Source: JAEMQF01 sp963850525 | Lineage (GTDB): Bacteria; Pseudomonadota; Gammaproteobacteria; Burkholderiales; Burkholderiaceae_C | Reading direction: 5' to 3' | NCBI GenBank assembly: GCA_963850525.1 | Contig: CAWKLQ010000004.1 | Span: forward strand, 992,001 to 1,056,000 | Length of the DNA: 64,000 nt | In this document: positions 32,975-41,663 of the stretch, one piece after another | How positions within the stretch are numbered: the first letter of the stretch is position 1 | Layout of the letters: every line of letters begins with the position of its first letter | Notes under the pieces: model-generated | Seen by the model: only the letters and a program-made list of their open reading frames with translations | Told to the model about the DNA's origin: nothing | Database searches by the model: none | Program-made: the position numbers and the translations under genes

Positions 32975-34123
32975 ATGAACGAGACGACAACAGCAAACGC
33001 CGGATCGCAACCCGCGCGTCGTAAATTCCTCGGCGCCGCCGTTTCAGGCGCTGCGGGCGTGGCGGCGATGGCCGCGCCGATGGTTTCGGTGGCGCAGTCG
33101 CCCATCGTCATCAAGATGCAGGGCGCCTGGGGCGCGAAAGACATCTTCAACGAGATGGCGATGGAGTACGTGAACCGCGTCAACGAGATGGCCGGTGGCC
33201 GGCTGCGCATTGACTACCTCGTCGCCGGCGCCGTCGTCAAACCCTTCGAAGTGATGGACGCGACGAGCAAGGGCGTTCTCGACGCTTCGCACGGCGTTCC
33301 CGTGTACTGGTACGGCAAGAGCAAGGTCGCGTCGCTGTTCGGCTCCGGCCCGATCAACGGCTGCGACGCGCCGCAGACGCTGGCGTGGATCTACCGCGGC
33401 GGCGGCCTCGCCCTTTACAACGAGCTGCTGGCGAAGATCAACCTCGACGTGGTCGGCTTCTTCGTCATGCCCATGCCCACCCAGCCGTTGGGCTGGTTCA
33501 AGAAGCCGATCGCGAATGCCTCCGAGTTGAAAGGCTTGAAGTACCGCACCGTCGGTCTGGCCGCGGACCTGTTCCAGGAGATGGGCTCGAAAGTCACGCA
33601 GTTGCCTGGCGGCGAAATCATCCCGGCGCTCGAAAAAGGCGTGATCGACGCGTTCGAGTTCAACAACCCGACCTCCGACATGCGTTTCGGCGCGCAGGAC
33701 GTGATCAAGAACTACATGATGGGCAGCTTCCACCAGGCGATGGAGTTCTTTGAGATCGCGATCAACAAGAAGAAGTGGGCGAGCATCCCGAAGGATCTGC
33801 AGGCGATTCTTCAGTACGCTGCCGAGGCCGCGAGTTCGTCGAACTGGTGGACCGCAATGGACAACTACTCGCGCGACCTGCAGGAGCTGAAAGACAAGCA
33901 CAAGGTCAACGTGCTGCGCACGCCCAAGGGCGTGTTCGTCGAGCAGCTCAAGGCCTGGGACACGCTGACCAAGCGCCTGTCGGACGAAGATCCCTTCTTC
34001 AAGCGCGTCGTCGAATCGCAGCGCGCCTGGGCGAAGCGCGTCGCGTACTACATGTTCGTCAACGAGGCGGACTACGCGCTGGGCTACGAGCACGTGTTCA
34101 ACACGAAGCTGCCGTCGGCCTGA
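32975..34123 (+). CDS. TRAP transporter substrate-binding protein (DctP type), Tat-exported
   Basis: A 382-residue periplasmic binding protein. A twin-arginine signal (ARRKFLGAAVSGAAG) precedes a cleavage region near residue 41. The body matches the oxo-acid/chloroaromatic branch of DctP proteins, for example the MPMPTQPLGWFKKPI and AFEFNNPTSDMRFG segments, where an aromatic and an Arg contact the substrate carboxylate. AGGAG at 32963-32967 supports the ATG. An intrinsic terminator follows the gene, before the membrane-subunit genes. Substrate probably an organic acid. Confidence 0.94.
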   Translation: MNETTTANAGSQPARRKFLGAAVSGAAGVAAMAAPMVSVAQSPIVIKMQGAWGAKDIFNEMAMEYVNRVNEMAGGRLRIDYLVAGAVVKPFEVMDATSKGVLDASHGVPVYWYGKSKVASLFGSGPINGCDAPQTLAWIYRGGGLALYNELLAKINLDVVGFFVMPMPTQPLGWFKKPIANASELKGLKYRTVGLAADLFQEMGSKVTQLPGGEIIPALEKGVIDAFEFNNPTSDMRFGAQDVIKNYMMGSFHQAMEFFEIAINKKKWASIPKDLQAILQYAAEAASSSNWWTAMDNYSRDLQELKDKHKVNVLRTPKGVFVEQLKAWDTLTKRLSDEDPFFKRVVESQRAWAKRVAYYMFVNEADYALGYEHVFNTKLPSA

Positions 34124-34156
34124 CGCGCCGCGGCGCACGCGCCGCACTGCAAGCAA

Positions 34157-34182
34157 GGGGCGGGCACTGACCGCCCCTTTTT
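34157..34182 (+). terminator. Intrinsic terminator between TRAP binding-protein and membrane-subunit genes
   Basis: A perfect 7-bp stem (GGGGCGG, GCACTGA, CCGCCCC) is followed immediately by TTTTT. It lies 33 bp after the dctP-type stop and 26 bp before the small-subunit gene on the same strand. It is likely to end most transcripts after the binding-protein gene and let some read through. Confidence 0.88.
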
Positions 34183-34207
34183 CTTCTTCTCCTTCCGGCA
34201 GAGCACC

Positions 34208-34810
34208 ATGGTGAATCGCCTGATCTATTCCATCGACCAACTCAGCAAGACGGTCGGCCACGCGTTTGCCTGGTGCATCGTCATCCTGACTCTCGGCACC
34301 TGCTGGGAAGTGTTCGTGCGCTACGTGCTGAACGACCCCACGAGCTGGGCCTTCGATCTGAGCTACATGATGTATGGCGCGGTCTTCTTCATGGCCGGCG
34401 CCTACACGCTGTCGCGCGGCGGCCACGTGCGCGCCGACATGTATTACCGCCGCTGGTCCGAGCCAACGCAGGCCAAGGTGGAGCTGTTCCTCTACATCAT
34501 CTTCTTCTTCCCCGGCATCCTGGCGCTCGTCGTCGCCGGCTCGGCGTACGGCATCGAGTCGCTGCGGATTCGCGAGGTCAGCGTCAACAGCCCGGCGGGA
34601 ATGCCGATCTGGCCGCTCAAGATGATGATCTGCGTGGGCGCGCTGCTGATCGCGATCCAGGGATTTGCCGAGGTGCTGCGCTGCATCGTCTGCCTGCGCG
34701 AAGGCAAATGGCCTGACCGCCTGCACGATGTGGAGGAACTCGAGACGCAGATCCTGAAAGAACACGCGCGCAAAGCGGCGCTTGCCGCACGACAAGGAGC
34801 CACGTCATGA
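34208..34810 (+). CDS. TRAP transporter small membrane subunit (DctQ type)
   Basis: A 200-residue protein with four transmembrane helices, beginning with the IDQLSKTVGHAFAWCIV helix. The conserved second-helix region contains WEVFVRYVLNDPTSWAFDLSY, a family signature (FxRY..N.P..W..E/D). It joins the large subunit to form the sodium-coupled translocation unit. Its stop overlaps the start of the large-subunit gene (ATGA). Confidence 0.94.
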   Translation: MVNRLIYSIDQLSKTVGHAFAWCIVILTLGTCWEVFVRYVLNDPTSWAFDLSYMMYGAVFFMAGAYTLSRGGHVRADMYYRRWSEPTQAKVELFLYIIFFFPGILALVVAGSAYGIESLRIREVSVNSPAGMPIWPLKMMICVGALLIAIQGFAEVLRCIVCLREGKWPDRLHDVEELETQILKEHARKAALAARQGATS

Positions 34811-36153
34811 GCGACCCCGGCGTCTCGCTGGTGATGCTGGGCATCCTGGTCTTCGCAATCTGCATCGGTTTCCCCGTCGCCTTCACCTTGATGGCGCTGG
34901 GCGTGAGCTTCGGCTACTACGCCTACTACCAGGCCGGCACCGCGTTCTTCGACAACCGCGTCTTCTATCTGCTGACGCAAAACACGTTCACGGTGTTGAA
35001 CAACGACGCGCTCGTCTCGATCCCCTTGTTCCTGTTGATGGGCTATCTGGTCGAACGCGCGAACATCCTTGACAACCTGTTCCGGAGCCTGCAGATTGCA
35101 CTCAAAGGAATTCCGGGTTCGCTCGCGGTGGCCACGCTCGCCACGTGCGCGCTGTTCGCCACGGCCACCGGCATCGTCGGCGCCGTCGTCACCTTGATGG
35201 GAATGCTCGCCTTCCCGCAGATGATCAAGGCGGGCTACGACACGCGCCTGGCCGCGGGCGTGATCTGCGCCGGCGGCTGCCTGGGCATCCTGATTCCGCC
35301 TTCGATCATGCTCATCGTCTACGGCGCGATGGCGGGGCTGTCGGTCGTCAAACTCTACGCCGCGGCCTTCGTTCCGGGCTTCTTCCTTGCCGGCATGTAC
35401 ATCGTCTATGTCGTCGTGCTGGCGATGGTGAAACCCGAAGTCGCGCCGCGCCTGTCCAAGGCAGAAGGCGACGTGCCCTTCGGCCAAGTCGTCGTGCTGC
35501 TGCTGAAGTCGTTCTTCCCGCTGGCGATGCTGATTCTTTCGGTGCTCGGCGCGATCATGTTCGGCATCGCCACCCCCACCGAAGCGGCTGCGGTGGGCGC
35601 GTTCGGCGCGGCGCTGCTCGCGGCCGGGTACCGCTCGCTCACCTGGAAGGCGTTGCGCGAATCGGTGTTCCTCACGGCGCGCACGTCGGCGATGGTGTGC
35701 TGGCTGTTCGTCGGCTCGGCGACCTTCGCCTCGATCTTCGCCTACCTCGGCGGGAACATGATCATCAAGGAGTTCGTGCTCGGCATGAACCTGAATCCGA
35801 TCACTTTTCTGTTGCTCTCGCAGGCGATCATCTTCGTGCTCGGCTGGCCGCTCGAGTGGACCGAGATCATCATCATCTTCATCCCGATCTTCCTGCCGAT
35901 GCTGCCGCACTTCGGCATCGACCCGATCCTGTTCGGCGTGCTGGTCGCGCTCAACTTGCAAACGGCGTTCCTCTCGCCGCCGATGGCGATGTCGGCGTAT
36001 TACCTCAAGGGGGTCAGTCCGCCCTCGGTCTTGCTGACGCAGATCTTCAGCGGCTGCATGCCCTTCGTCTACGTCGTGATCGTGACGATGGCGATCATCT
36101 ATGTATTCCCCGGCATCGCGCTGTGGCTGCCCAATGCCTTGTATGGCCGATGA
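34807..36153 (+). CDS. TRAP transporter large membrane subunit (DctM type)
   Basis: A 448-residue protein with about twelve transmembrane helices. The ATGIVGAVVTLMGMLAFPQM segment and the GGCLGILIPPSIMLIVYG segment are the two family signature loops of the ion-transporter superfamily fold. The later PTEAAAVGAFGAALLAAGYR segment is the conserved third signature. This is the transport channel proper. The ATG overlaps the DctQ stop. Confidence 0.95.
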   Translation: MSDPGVSLVMLGILVFAICIGFPVAFTLMALGVSFGYYAYYQAGTAFFDNRVFYLLTQNTFTVLNNDALVSIPLFLLMGYLVERANILDNLFRSLQIALKGIPGSLAVATLATCALFATATGIVGAVVTLMGMLAFPQMIKAGYDTRLAAGVICAGGCLGILIPPSIMLIVYGAMAGLSVVKLYAAAFVPGFFLAGMYIVYVVVLAMVKPEVAPRLSKAEGDVPFGQVVVLLLKSFFPLAMLILSVLGAIMFGIATPTEAAAVGAFGAALLAAGYRSLTWKALRESVFLTARTSAMVCWLFVGSATFASIFAYLGGNMIIKEFVLGMNLNPITFLLLSQAIIFVLGWPLEWTEIIIIFIPIFLPMLPHFGIDPILFGVLVALNLQTAFLSPPMAMSAYYLKGVSPPSVLLTQIFSGCMPFVYVVIVTMAIIYVFPGIALWLPNALYGR

Positions 36154-36174
36154 TCGCGATGGTGAGGCGTGGAC

Positions 36175-37503
36175 GTGAACCGGCTCGACACACTGTCGGC
36201 CGCTGAGGCCGCGCAAGCGATTCGCGCTGGCGAAATCAGCTCGGAGCAGCTCGTGCAAGCCTGCCTGGCGCGGATTCGCGACGTCGAGCCCACCGTCCAG
36301 GCGTGGCAGTTTCTCGACGAAGCGCATGCGCTGGCGCAGGCGAAGGCGCGCGACCTGGACCGCAGCGAAGGCCGGGCGACGGGTGCGCTGCACGGCGTGC
36401 CGGTGGGAATCAAAGACATCATCGACACGACCGACATGCCCACCGAAGACGGCACCGTGCTGCACGCCGGGCGCACCCCGGATCGCGACGCGACGGTGGT
36501 GGCGATGCTGCGCGCCGCCGGCGCAGTGATCATGGGCAAGACGGTGACGACGGAGTGCGCCACCTACACACCCGGCAAGACGCGCAATCCGCACAACGCC
36601 GAGCGCACGCCGGGAGGCTCGTCTTCGGGTTCGGCGGCGGCGGTTGCGGCCGGAATGGTGCCGCTGGCGATCGGCACGCAGACCAACGGCTCGGTGATCC
36701 GCCCGGCGGCGTTTTGCGGCGTCTACGGCTTCAAGCCGACGCATGGCCTGGTGCCACGCCACGGCATCCTGAAGTTGTCGCGAACCCTGGACACGGTGGG
36801 TGTGTTCGCGCGCACGTTGCAAGACATTGCGCTGCTCGCCGAGCAGATCATCGGCTTCGACGAGCGCGACCCGGACACTCGGCCACGCGCCAAACCGACC
36901 TTGCAACGCACCTTGGGCGAAGAGCCGCCGTTTGCACCGCGTTTCGCCTTCGTCAAAACGCCGATGTGGAGCCGCGCCGAGGCGAGCACCGCCGAAGCAT
37001 TTGCCGAGCTGACCTCAGCCCTGGGCGCGCAGTGCGAGAGTTACGAACTCCCGCAGTCGGTGGGCGACGCCTGGGACTGGATGCGCACCATCCAGGAAGC
37101 CGAGATGGCGCTGCACCTCGACCTCGAATGGGAGCGGGGCCGTGACTCGCTGTCCGCGCCGCTGCGTGAGCAACTGGCGCGCGGGCGCGAGATCCGCGCG
37201 CTCGACCATCAAAAAGCCATAGGCCGGATCGCCCAGCTGATTGCGGGATTCGACGAACTCTTCGAAAACTTCGACGCTATCGTCACGCCCGCTGCGCCCG
37301 GCGAGGCGCCGCTTGCCGCAACAACAGGCGACCCGGTGTTCTGCTCGCTCTGGTCGCTGTGCGGAATGCCGTCGCTGAACCTGCCGCTGATGACGGGGCC
37401 GGCCGGCCTGCCGCTGGGTGTGCAGCTGGTGGGCAAGCGGGACAACGACGCGCGACTGTTGCGCAGCGCACGCTGGCTCGTGAATCACGTGCAAAACCAC
37501 TGA
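36175..37503 (+). CDS. Amidase-signature family hydrolase
   Basis: A 442-residue enzyme with the Ser-cisSer-Lys triad of the amidase signature family: Lys in GVPVGIKDIID, the cis-Ser in TPGGSSSGSAAAVAAG, and the nucleophile Ser in GTQTNGSVIRPAAF. It hydrolyses amide bonds; GatA is excluded by the absence of gatC/gatB and by sequence. A GTG at 36175 fits the GGTGAGG ribosome-binding site (7-base spacing); a GTG at 36169 is too close. It directly follows the TRAP operon, so the imported compound may be an amide or an acid produced by this enzyme. Confidence 0.92.
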   Translation: MNRLDTLSAAEAAQAIRAGEISSEQLVQACLARIRDVEPTVQAWQFLDEAHALAQAKARDLDRSEGRATGALHGVPVGIKDIIDTTDMPTEDGTVLHAGRTPDRDATVVAMLRAAGAVIMGKTVTTECATYTPGKTRNPHNAERTPGGSSSGSAAAVAAGMVPLAIGTQTNGSVIRPAAFCGVYGFKPTHGLVPRHGILKLSRTLDTVGVFARTLQDIALLAEQIIGFDERDPDTRPRAKPTLQRTLGEEPPFAPRFAFVKTPMWSRAEASTAEAFAELTSALGAQCESYELPQSVGDAWDWMRTIQEAEMALHLDLEWERGRDSLSAPLREQLARGREIRALDHQKAIGRIAQLIAGFDELFENFDAIVTPAAPGEAPLAATTGDPVFCSLWSLCGMPSLNLPLMTGPAGLPLGVQLVGKRDNDARLLRSARWLVNHVQNH

Positions 37504-37530
37504 ACCCAATTCCCGAGGAGTCTTCTCATC

Positions 37531-37698
37531 ATGCCCGTCAAACTGTTCTCTGCCGTGGTCGCCATCGTGCTGATGCTGAGCTTTCTCGGGGCCATCGTCT
37601 TCAAGCTCAAGGAAATCTCGTTGGCGGTGGTCGTGCTCATCGGAGTGGTGATGATGCTTGTCGATCTCCGGCAGTCGCTGAAGAAGGCCGATGACTGA
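37531..37698 (+). CDS. Small membrane protein, 55 residues
   Basis: The 55-residue ORF has an excellent CGAGGAG ribosome-binding site. It encodes two hydrophobic segments, one near residues 4-24 (LFSAVVAIVLMLSFLGAIVF) and one near 30-44 (LAVVVLIGVVMMLVD), joined by FKLKEIS. The end is polar (LRQSLKKADD). It follows the amidase gene by 27 bp. The coding quality and ribosome-binding site make it a real gene. Function unknown; it may be a small partner of a membrane complex. Confidence 0.82.
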   Translation: MPVKLFSAVVAIVLMLSFLGAIVFKLKEISLAVVVLIGVVMMLVDLRQSLKKADD

Positions 37699-37700
37699 CC

Positions 37701-37860
37701 GACCTCAGCCCGACGGCTTGTATCGCCGTCGGGCCTTCGCCAGCCGTCAGTTGCCTTCCGGCAACTGATGAGCGGGCTCAGCCTGCGGGCTTGCAAGCCC
37801 GCAGGCCTTCGGTAGCCACAAGTCCGCGCGCAGGCGCGGCCTTGTGCGCGACCTCAGCCC
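37701..37860. repeat. Array of four hairpins between 11-bp direct repeats
   Basis: The intergenic region between two convergent genes holds four consecutive inverted repeats. They are 37708-37734 (10-bp perfect stem), 37747-37768 (9-bp stem with TTCC loop), 37781-37806 (26-bp perfect palindrome) and 37817-37846 (12 paired positions with one mismatch). The sequence GACCTCAGCCC occurs on both sides, at 37701-37711 and 37850-37860, like a target duplication. The first three are followed by CCTTCG or CCTTCCG. The right copy of the direct repeat contains the stop codon of the minus-strand gene. There is no T run, so a simple terminator does not explain it. Confidence 0.8.
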
Positions 37861-38315
37861 TTGAACCCCCGCAACCCCTGAGCCGCCTGCTTGCGCACCG
37901 CTGCCTGCACCGGTGGCAGCCAGCCGAGCAGCAATCCTTTCAGCCCGAGCGCCTGACGCGCCCAGCGGTACAGGTCGAATCGGTCCCGGTGCGTCGCGAT
38001 TTTTCCGCCCCGGAACGTGAAGCTCGCGTCGATGCGGTTCTCGACCCGATTCCCGGTTGCGGAGAACAGGTACGTCGCGACCCAGTGCGCGCGCCCGGTG
38101 TGCTCGTCGGCTTCGATATCGCTCGCCACGACCGTCAAGTCTTTCGCGCGCGCGCACAGCATGCGCCACATGCGGCGCGCGTCGTCGCCACGCAAGGTCT
38201 GGAACACCGGGTCGTGGAACTCGACGTCTGGCGCGTAACACGCGTTCATCGCCGCGCTGTCGAGCTTGGCAAAGGCGGCGTAGAAGCGTTGAATCAATTC
38301 GGCGTTGGCGTGCAT
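37854..38315 (-). CDS. SnoaL-like (NTF2-fold) protein
   Basis: A 153-residue cone-shaped alpha+beta protein. ELIQRFYAAFAKLDSAAMNACY opens the fold, followed by DVEFHDPVFQTLRGD and the central IDASFTFRGGKIATHRDRFDLYRW, a pattern typical of nuclear-transport-factor-2-like SnoaL proteins. Family members include polyketide cyclases and many stress-related or unknown proteins. The ATG at 38315 was chosen since residues before it are Arg-rich and atypical. It lies 8 bp after the acetyltransferase gene on the same strand. Confidence 0.9.
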   Translation of the reverse strand: MHANAELIQRFYAAFAKLDSAAMNACYAPDVEFHDPVFQTLRGDDARRMWRMLCARAKDLTVVASDIEADEHTGRAHWVATYLFSATGNRVENRIDASFTFRGGKIATHRDRFDLYRWARQALGLKGLLLGWLPPVQAAVRKQAAQGLRGFKG

Positions 38316-38323
38316 AGGGGCTT

Positions 38324-38842
38324 TCAGCGGCGCGATTGCGGAGCGTTCAACGGCAACTCGAGAACTTCTTCGGCGTCGTCGAGCTCGCCGGTGCGGCGAA
38401 ACCCGCAACGCTCATAAAAGGCGATCGGGCTGTGCGGGCCGGGAACGCACGACGTGCGCAGCTTTGTCTGGCCGGGCCGGGTGCGGACGTGGTCGATCAG
38501 CAGTCCAAGCGCGGCACGACCGTAACCGCGGCCCTGATGGCGCTCATCGATCATGAAGCGCCACAGCCCGACTTGCGCGAGGCCGATCCAGTCGGCGAGC
38601 AGCGTCGGGTCTTCGAGCATCGCAAATCCCACCGGGGTATCGTCGACGTAGACCGCGCGAAACCACGCCTCGGGGTGGAAGTAGGCCTGCGCGATCGACA
38701 CCGCGTTGCTCGCGACATAACTCTGCTGCAACGCCGACACGCGCAAGTCGGTGACGGCGCGCACCGTCTGCGCAGTGACTTCGCGCAGCGAGACGACGGC
38801 GCGTGACGCGCCGCTGCTGAGGGCGAGTGACGGTTCTTTCAC
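38324..38842 (-). CDS. GNAT family N-acetyltransferase
   Basis: A 172-residue acetyltransferase related to the diamine/spermidine branch. VSLREVTAQTVRAVTDLRVSA opens the fold. LWRFMIDERHQGRGYGRAAL contains the acetyl-CoA pyrophosphate-binding loop, and SPIAFYERCGFRRTG is the C-terminal motif. The GTG start at 38842 overlaps the stop of the molybdenum-enzyme gene (GTGA), so the gene is translationally coupled to it. No functional link to molybdenum hydroxylases is known. Confidence 0.9.
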   Translation of the reverse strand: MKEPSLALSSGASRAVVSLREVTAQTVRAVTDLRVSALQQSYVASNAVSIAQAYFHPEAWFRAVYVDDTPVGFAMLEDPTLLADWIGLAQVGLWRFMIDERHQGRGYGRAALGLLIDHVRTRPGQTKLRTSCVPGPHSPIAFYERCGFRRTGELDDAEEVLELPLNAPQSRR

Positions 38843-41010
38843 GCGAGTTGCACGTTCTTCACCGGCAGACTGCGCACCGGCTTGCCGGTGGCCGCGTGAA
38901 TCGCGTTCATGACGCTCGGTGCGACGACGCAAATCGTTGGCTCGCCCACGCCGCCCCAGAAGTCGTACGTCGGAACGATGACGGTTTCGACCTCGGGCAT
39001 CTCGGCGAGCTTGAGGATGGGGTAGTTGTGGAAATTCAACTCGACCATGCGCCCGTCTTGCACGGTGCACTCGCCGTACAGCGTGGCACTCAAGCCGTAA
39101 GCGACCGAGCCTTCCACTTGCGCCGCGATCTGGTCCGGGTTCACCGCGTGGCCGCAGTTCACGCCGAGCACCATGCGGTGCACCTTGAGCACGCCCTGCC
39201 GGCTCACCGAGACCTCGGCCACCGCCGCGGAATAACTCGCGTAGCCCATGAACTGCGCAATGCCGCGGAACACCCCGGCGGGCAGCGGCTTGCCCCAACC
39301 CGCCTTGTCGGCGACGGCGTTGAGCACCGCCAGGTGTTTGGGGTGTTTGCTCATCAGGCGGCGCCTGAACTCGAGCGCATCGGCCCCGGCCGCACGCGCG
39401 ACTTCGTCGATGAAGCACTCCAGGTAGACGCCGTTCTGGTTCGTGTTCACGCCGCGCCACGGGCCCACCGGCACATGCGTATTGCGCATCGCGTATTCGA
39501 TCAGGAGATTCGGCACGCTGTAGCCGAGCTGTGCGTCGCCGGGCTCGGACCAGAAGCCTTGCAACTGGCGCCGGTCTTTGCCGTCTTTGATCACCGACGG
39601 GTTGACGTAGGCATTGATCGACTGCCCCGAGACGCGAAGCTGCAGCGCCGTGAGCGCGCCCTTCGCGTCCAGACCCGCCGACATGCGGCACATCGAGATC
39701 GGCCGGTAGAAGTCGTGCGCCTGGTCTTCTTCGCGGCTCCAGATCATCTTCACCGGCGTGCCGGGAAACTGCTTGGCGATCGCCACTGCCTGGCGCACGT
39801 AGTCCTGCGTGCCGCCGCGCCTGCCGAAGCCGCCGCCGAGATCGTGTTTGTAGACCTCACACGCCGACAGCGGCAGCCCCGACTCTTCCGACAGCGCCGC
39901 GTGCGACGCCTCGCCGTTTTGCGTGGGCACCCAGATCTCGGCGCGCGTGGGCGTGATGCGCGCCGTGCAGTTCATCGGCTCCATCGTCGCGTGCGCGAGG
40001 AAGGGCGTGCTGTACACCGCGTCGATCCGTTTCGCTGCGCCGGCGATCGCGCTGGGCGCGTCGCCCTCGTTCAGGTACGCAAACGCATCGTTCGCGTTGA
40101 GCCCGCTTTGCAGGTGCGCGGTGATCTTCGCGCTGTTCTGCGTCGCGCCGGCGCCTTCGTCCCAGACGATGGGCAGCGCGTCGAGCGCGGCCTTGGCTCG
40201 CCACCAGGTGTCGGCGACGACCGCAAGCGTCGCGTCGTTCACCTTGACGACGCCGCGCACACCCGGGCGACTGCTCACTGCCGCGGCGTCGAAGCTGACG
40301 AGCTTGCCGCCGAACACCGGGCACGCTTTCACTGCGGCATTAAGCATGCCGGGAAGGTGGAAGTCGATCGCGTAGACCTTCGTGCCGTCGAGTTTGTCGA
40401 CGGTGTCCAGGCGTTTCATCGGGCGGCCGGCGACTTTCCAGCTGCGCGGGTCTTTCAGCGTGATCGCTTTGGCGTCAGGTGGCGTGAGCTTGGCCGCAGC
40501 CGGGGCGAGTTGGCCATAGCGCAAGCTTCGGCCGGAGGCGCGGTGCGTGATCACACCGTTGGCTGCGCCCAACTCGGCGACCGGCACCTTCCATTCATCG
40601 GCAGCCGCCTGCACGAGCATCACGCGCGCCGCGGCGCCGGCGCGCCGCACATAGTCTTGCGAGGTGCGGATGCCTCGGCTACCGCCCGTGCCCATTTCGC
40701 CCCAGGCGCGTTTCGCCGCGTGGTTCTGCCCGGGCGTGATGGCCTCCGTCGTCACCTTGCGCCAGTCGCACTCCAGCTCTTCGGCGACGAGTTGCGCAAG
40801 CCCCGTGAGCGTGCCCTGGCCCATCTCGGAGCGCGCAATTCGGATCACGCAGGTGTCGTCCGGCCTGATCACGACCCAGACGTTGAGTTCGCTGCCCGCC
40901 TCGGCGGCAGACGCTTGCGGCGACACCAGCCCGACGGCGAGGCCACCGCCGAGCAGCGCCGAATCGACGATGAACTGGCGGCGCGAAATTTCCAATGGGA
41001 GGAGATCCAT
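38839..41010 (-). CDS. Xanthine-dehydrogenase-family molybdopterin subunit (IorB/aldehyde oxidase type), Tat-exported
   Basis: A 723-residue large subunit of a molybdenum hydroxylase. A twin-arginine signal (SRRQFIVDSALLGGG) starts at about residue 9. The molybdopterin domain carries YKHDLGGGFGRRGG and, near the C-terminus, GGVGEP with the catalytic Glu690. The organisation (a separate 2Fe-2S gene, no FAD gene next to it) fits the isoquinoline 1-oxidoreductase-like group, which sends electrons to a periplasmic cytochrome. Substrate, possibly an N-heterocycle or aldehyde, is not known. It lies 21 bp after the 2Fe-2S gene. Confidence 0.93.
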   Translation of the reverse strand: MDLLPLEISRRQFIVDSALLGGGLAVGLVSPQASAAEAGSELNVWVVIRPDDTCVIRIARSEMGQGTLTGLAQLVAEELECDWRKVTTEAITPGQNHAAKRAWGEMGTGGSRGIRTSQDYVRRAGAAARVMLVQAAADEWKVPVAELGAANGVITHRASGRSLRYGQLAPAAAKLTPPDAKAITLKDPRSWKVAGRPMKRLDTVDKLDGTKVYAIDFHLPGMLNAAVKACPVFGGKLVSFDAAAVSSRPGVRGVVKVNDATLAVVADTWWRAKAALDALPIVWDEGAGATQNSAKITAHLQSGLNANDAFAYLNEGDAPSAIAGAAKRIDAVYSTPFLAHATMEPMNCTARITPTRAEIWVPTQNGEASHAALSEESGLPLSACEVYKHDLGGGFGRRGGTQDYVRQAVAIAKQFPGTPVKMIWSREEDQAHDFYRPISMCRMSAGLDAKGALTALQLRVSGQSINAYVNPSVIKDGKDRRQLQGFWSEPGDAQLGYSVPNLLIEYAMRNTHVPVGPWRGVNTNQNGVYLECFIDEVARAAGADALEFRRRLMSKHPKHLAVLNAVADKAGWGKPLPAGVFRGIAQFMGYASYSAAVAEVSVSRQGVLKVHRMVLGVNCGHAVNPDQIAAQVEGSVAYGLSATLYGECTVQDGRMVELNFHNYPILKLAEMPEVETVIVPTYDFWGGVGEPTICVVAPSVMNAIHAATGKPVRSLPVKNVQLA

Positions 41011-41031
41011 GCGATTCTCCTGGCGAATCGG

Positions 41032-41496
41032 TCAGGTCTTGGCTTTCGCACCCGCCGCAGCCAGATGCACCGCAGCGCGGATGCGCTGGTAGGTGCCGCA
41101 GCGGCAGATGTTCGTCATCGCCGCGTCGATGTCAGCGTCCCTCGGGTTGGGCGTCTTGGCCAGCAGCGCGACCGCCGCCATGATCTGCCCGGACTGGCAG
41201 TAACCGCACTGCGGCACGTCGAGTTCGCCCCAGGCTTTTTGCACCGGGTGCGAGCGATTCGTTGACAGTCCTTCGATCGTGACGATGCGGTCGTTCGCAG
41301 CGACGCTGCCCACTGGAATCGAGCACGAGCGCCGGACCTCGCCGTTGATGTGCACCGAGCACGCGCCGCACTGGGCGACGCCGCAGCCGTACTTGGTGCC
41401 GGTGAGTTGCAGTTGTTCGCGCAGCACCCAGAGCAGCGGCGTGTCGGCTTCCACGGTGACTTCGCGAACTCGGCCATTGACGTTGAGCGTGGGCAT
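41032..41496 (-). CDS. (2Fe-2S) small subunit of molybdenum hydroxylase (IorA type)
   Basis: A 154-residue electron-transfer subunit with two [2Fe-2S] clusters. The N-terminal ferredoxin-like domain has Cys38, Cys43, Cys46 and Cys58. The C-terminal four-helix domain has Cys97, Cys100 (QCGYCQSGQ), Cys131 and Cys133 (ICRCGTYQRIR). It has no signal peptide. Export would be by co-transport with the Tat-signal-bearing large subunit encoded next, as known for this family. Confidence 0.95.
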   Translation of the reverse strand: MPTLNVNGRVREVTVEADTPLLWVLREQLQLTGTKYGCGVAQCGACSVHINGEVRRSCSIPVGSVAANDRIVTIEGLSTNRSHPVQKAWGELDVPQCGYCQSGQIMAAVALLAKTPNPRDADIDAAMTNICRCGTYQRIRAAVHLAAAGAKAKT

Positions 41497-41663
41497 CGGG
41501 GCGCTCCTCGAGGTTTGACACGTCGCTCCAGGGTTTGCCTGGCGCAGCGCATTCAAGCACAGGCGTTGCGCAAATGCCATCGGGACTGACCGGGAGAAGT
41601 CCCTGCGCGCGCAGTGCACGCGAGAATCGCGCATTCGCTCGCCAACCCACTGCAGACCGACCC

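Noticed and set aside
37701..37860. CRISPR-like reading of the hairpin array
   Set aside because: The four inverted repeats differ from one another and there are no equal spacers or repeated units beyond the two flanking 11-bp copies, and no cas genes.
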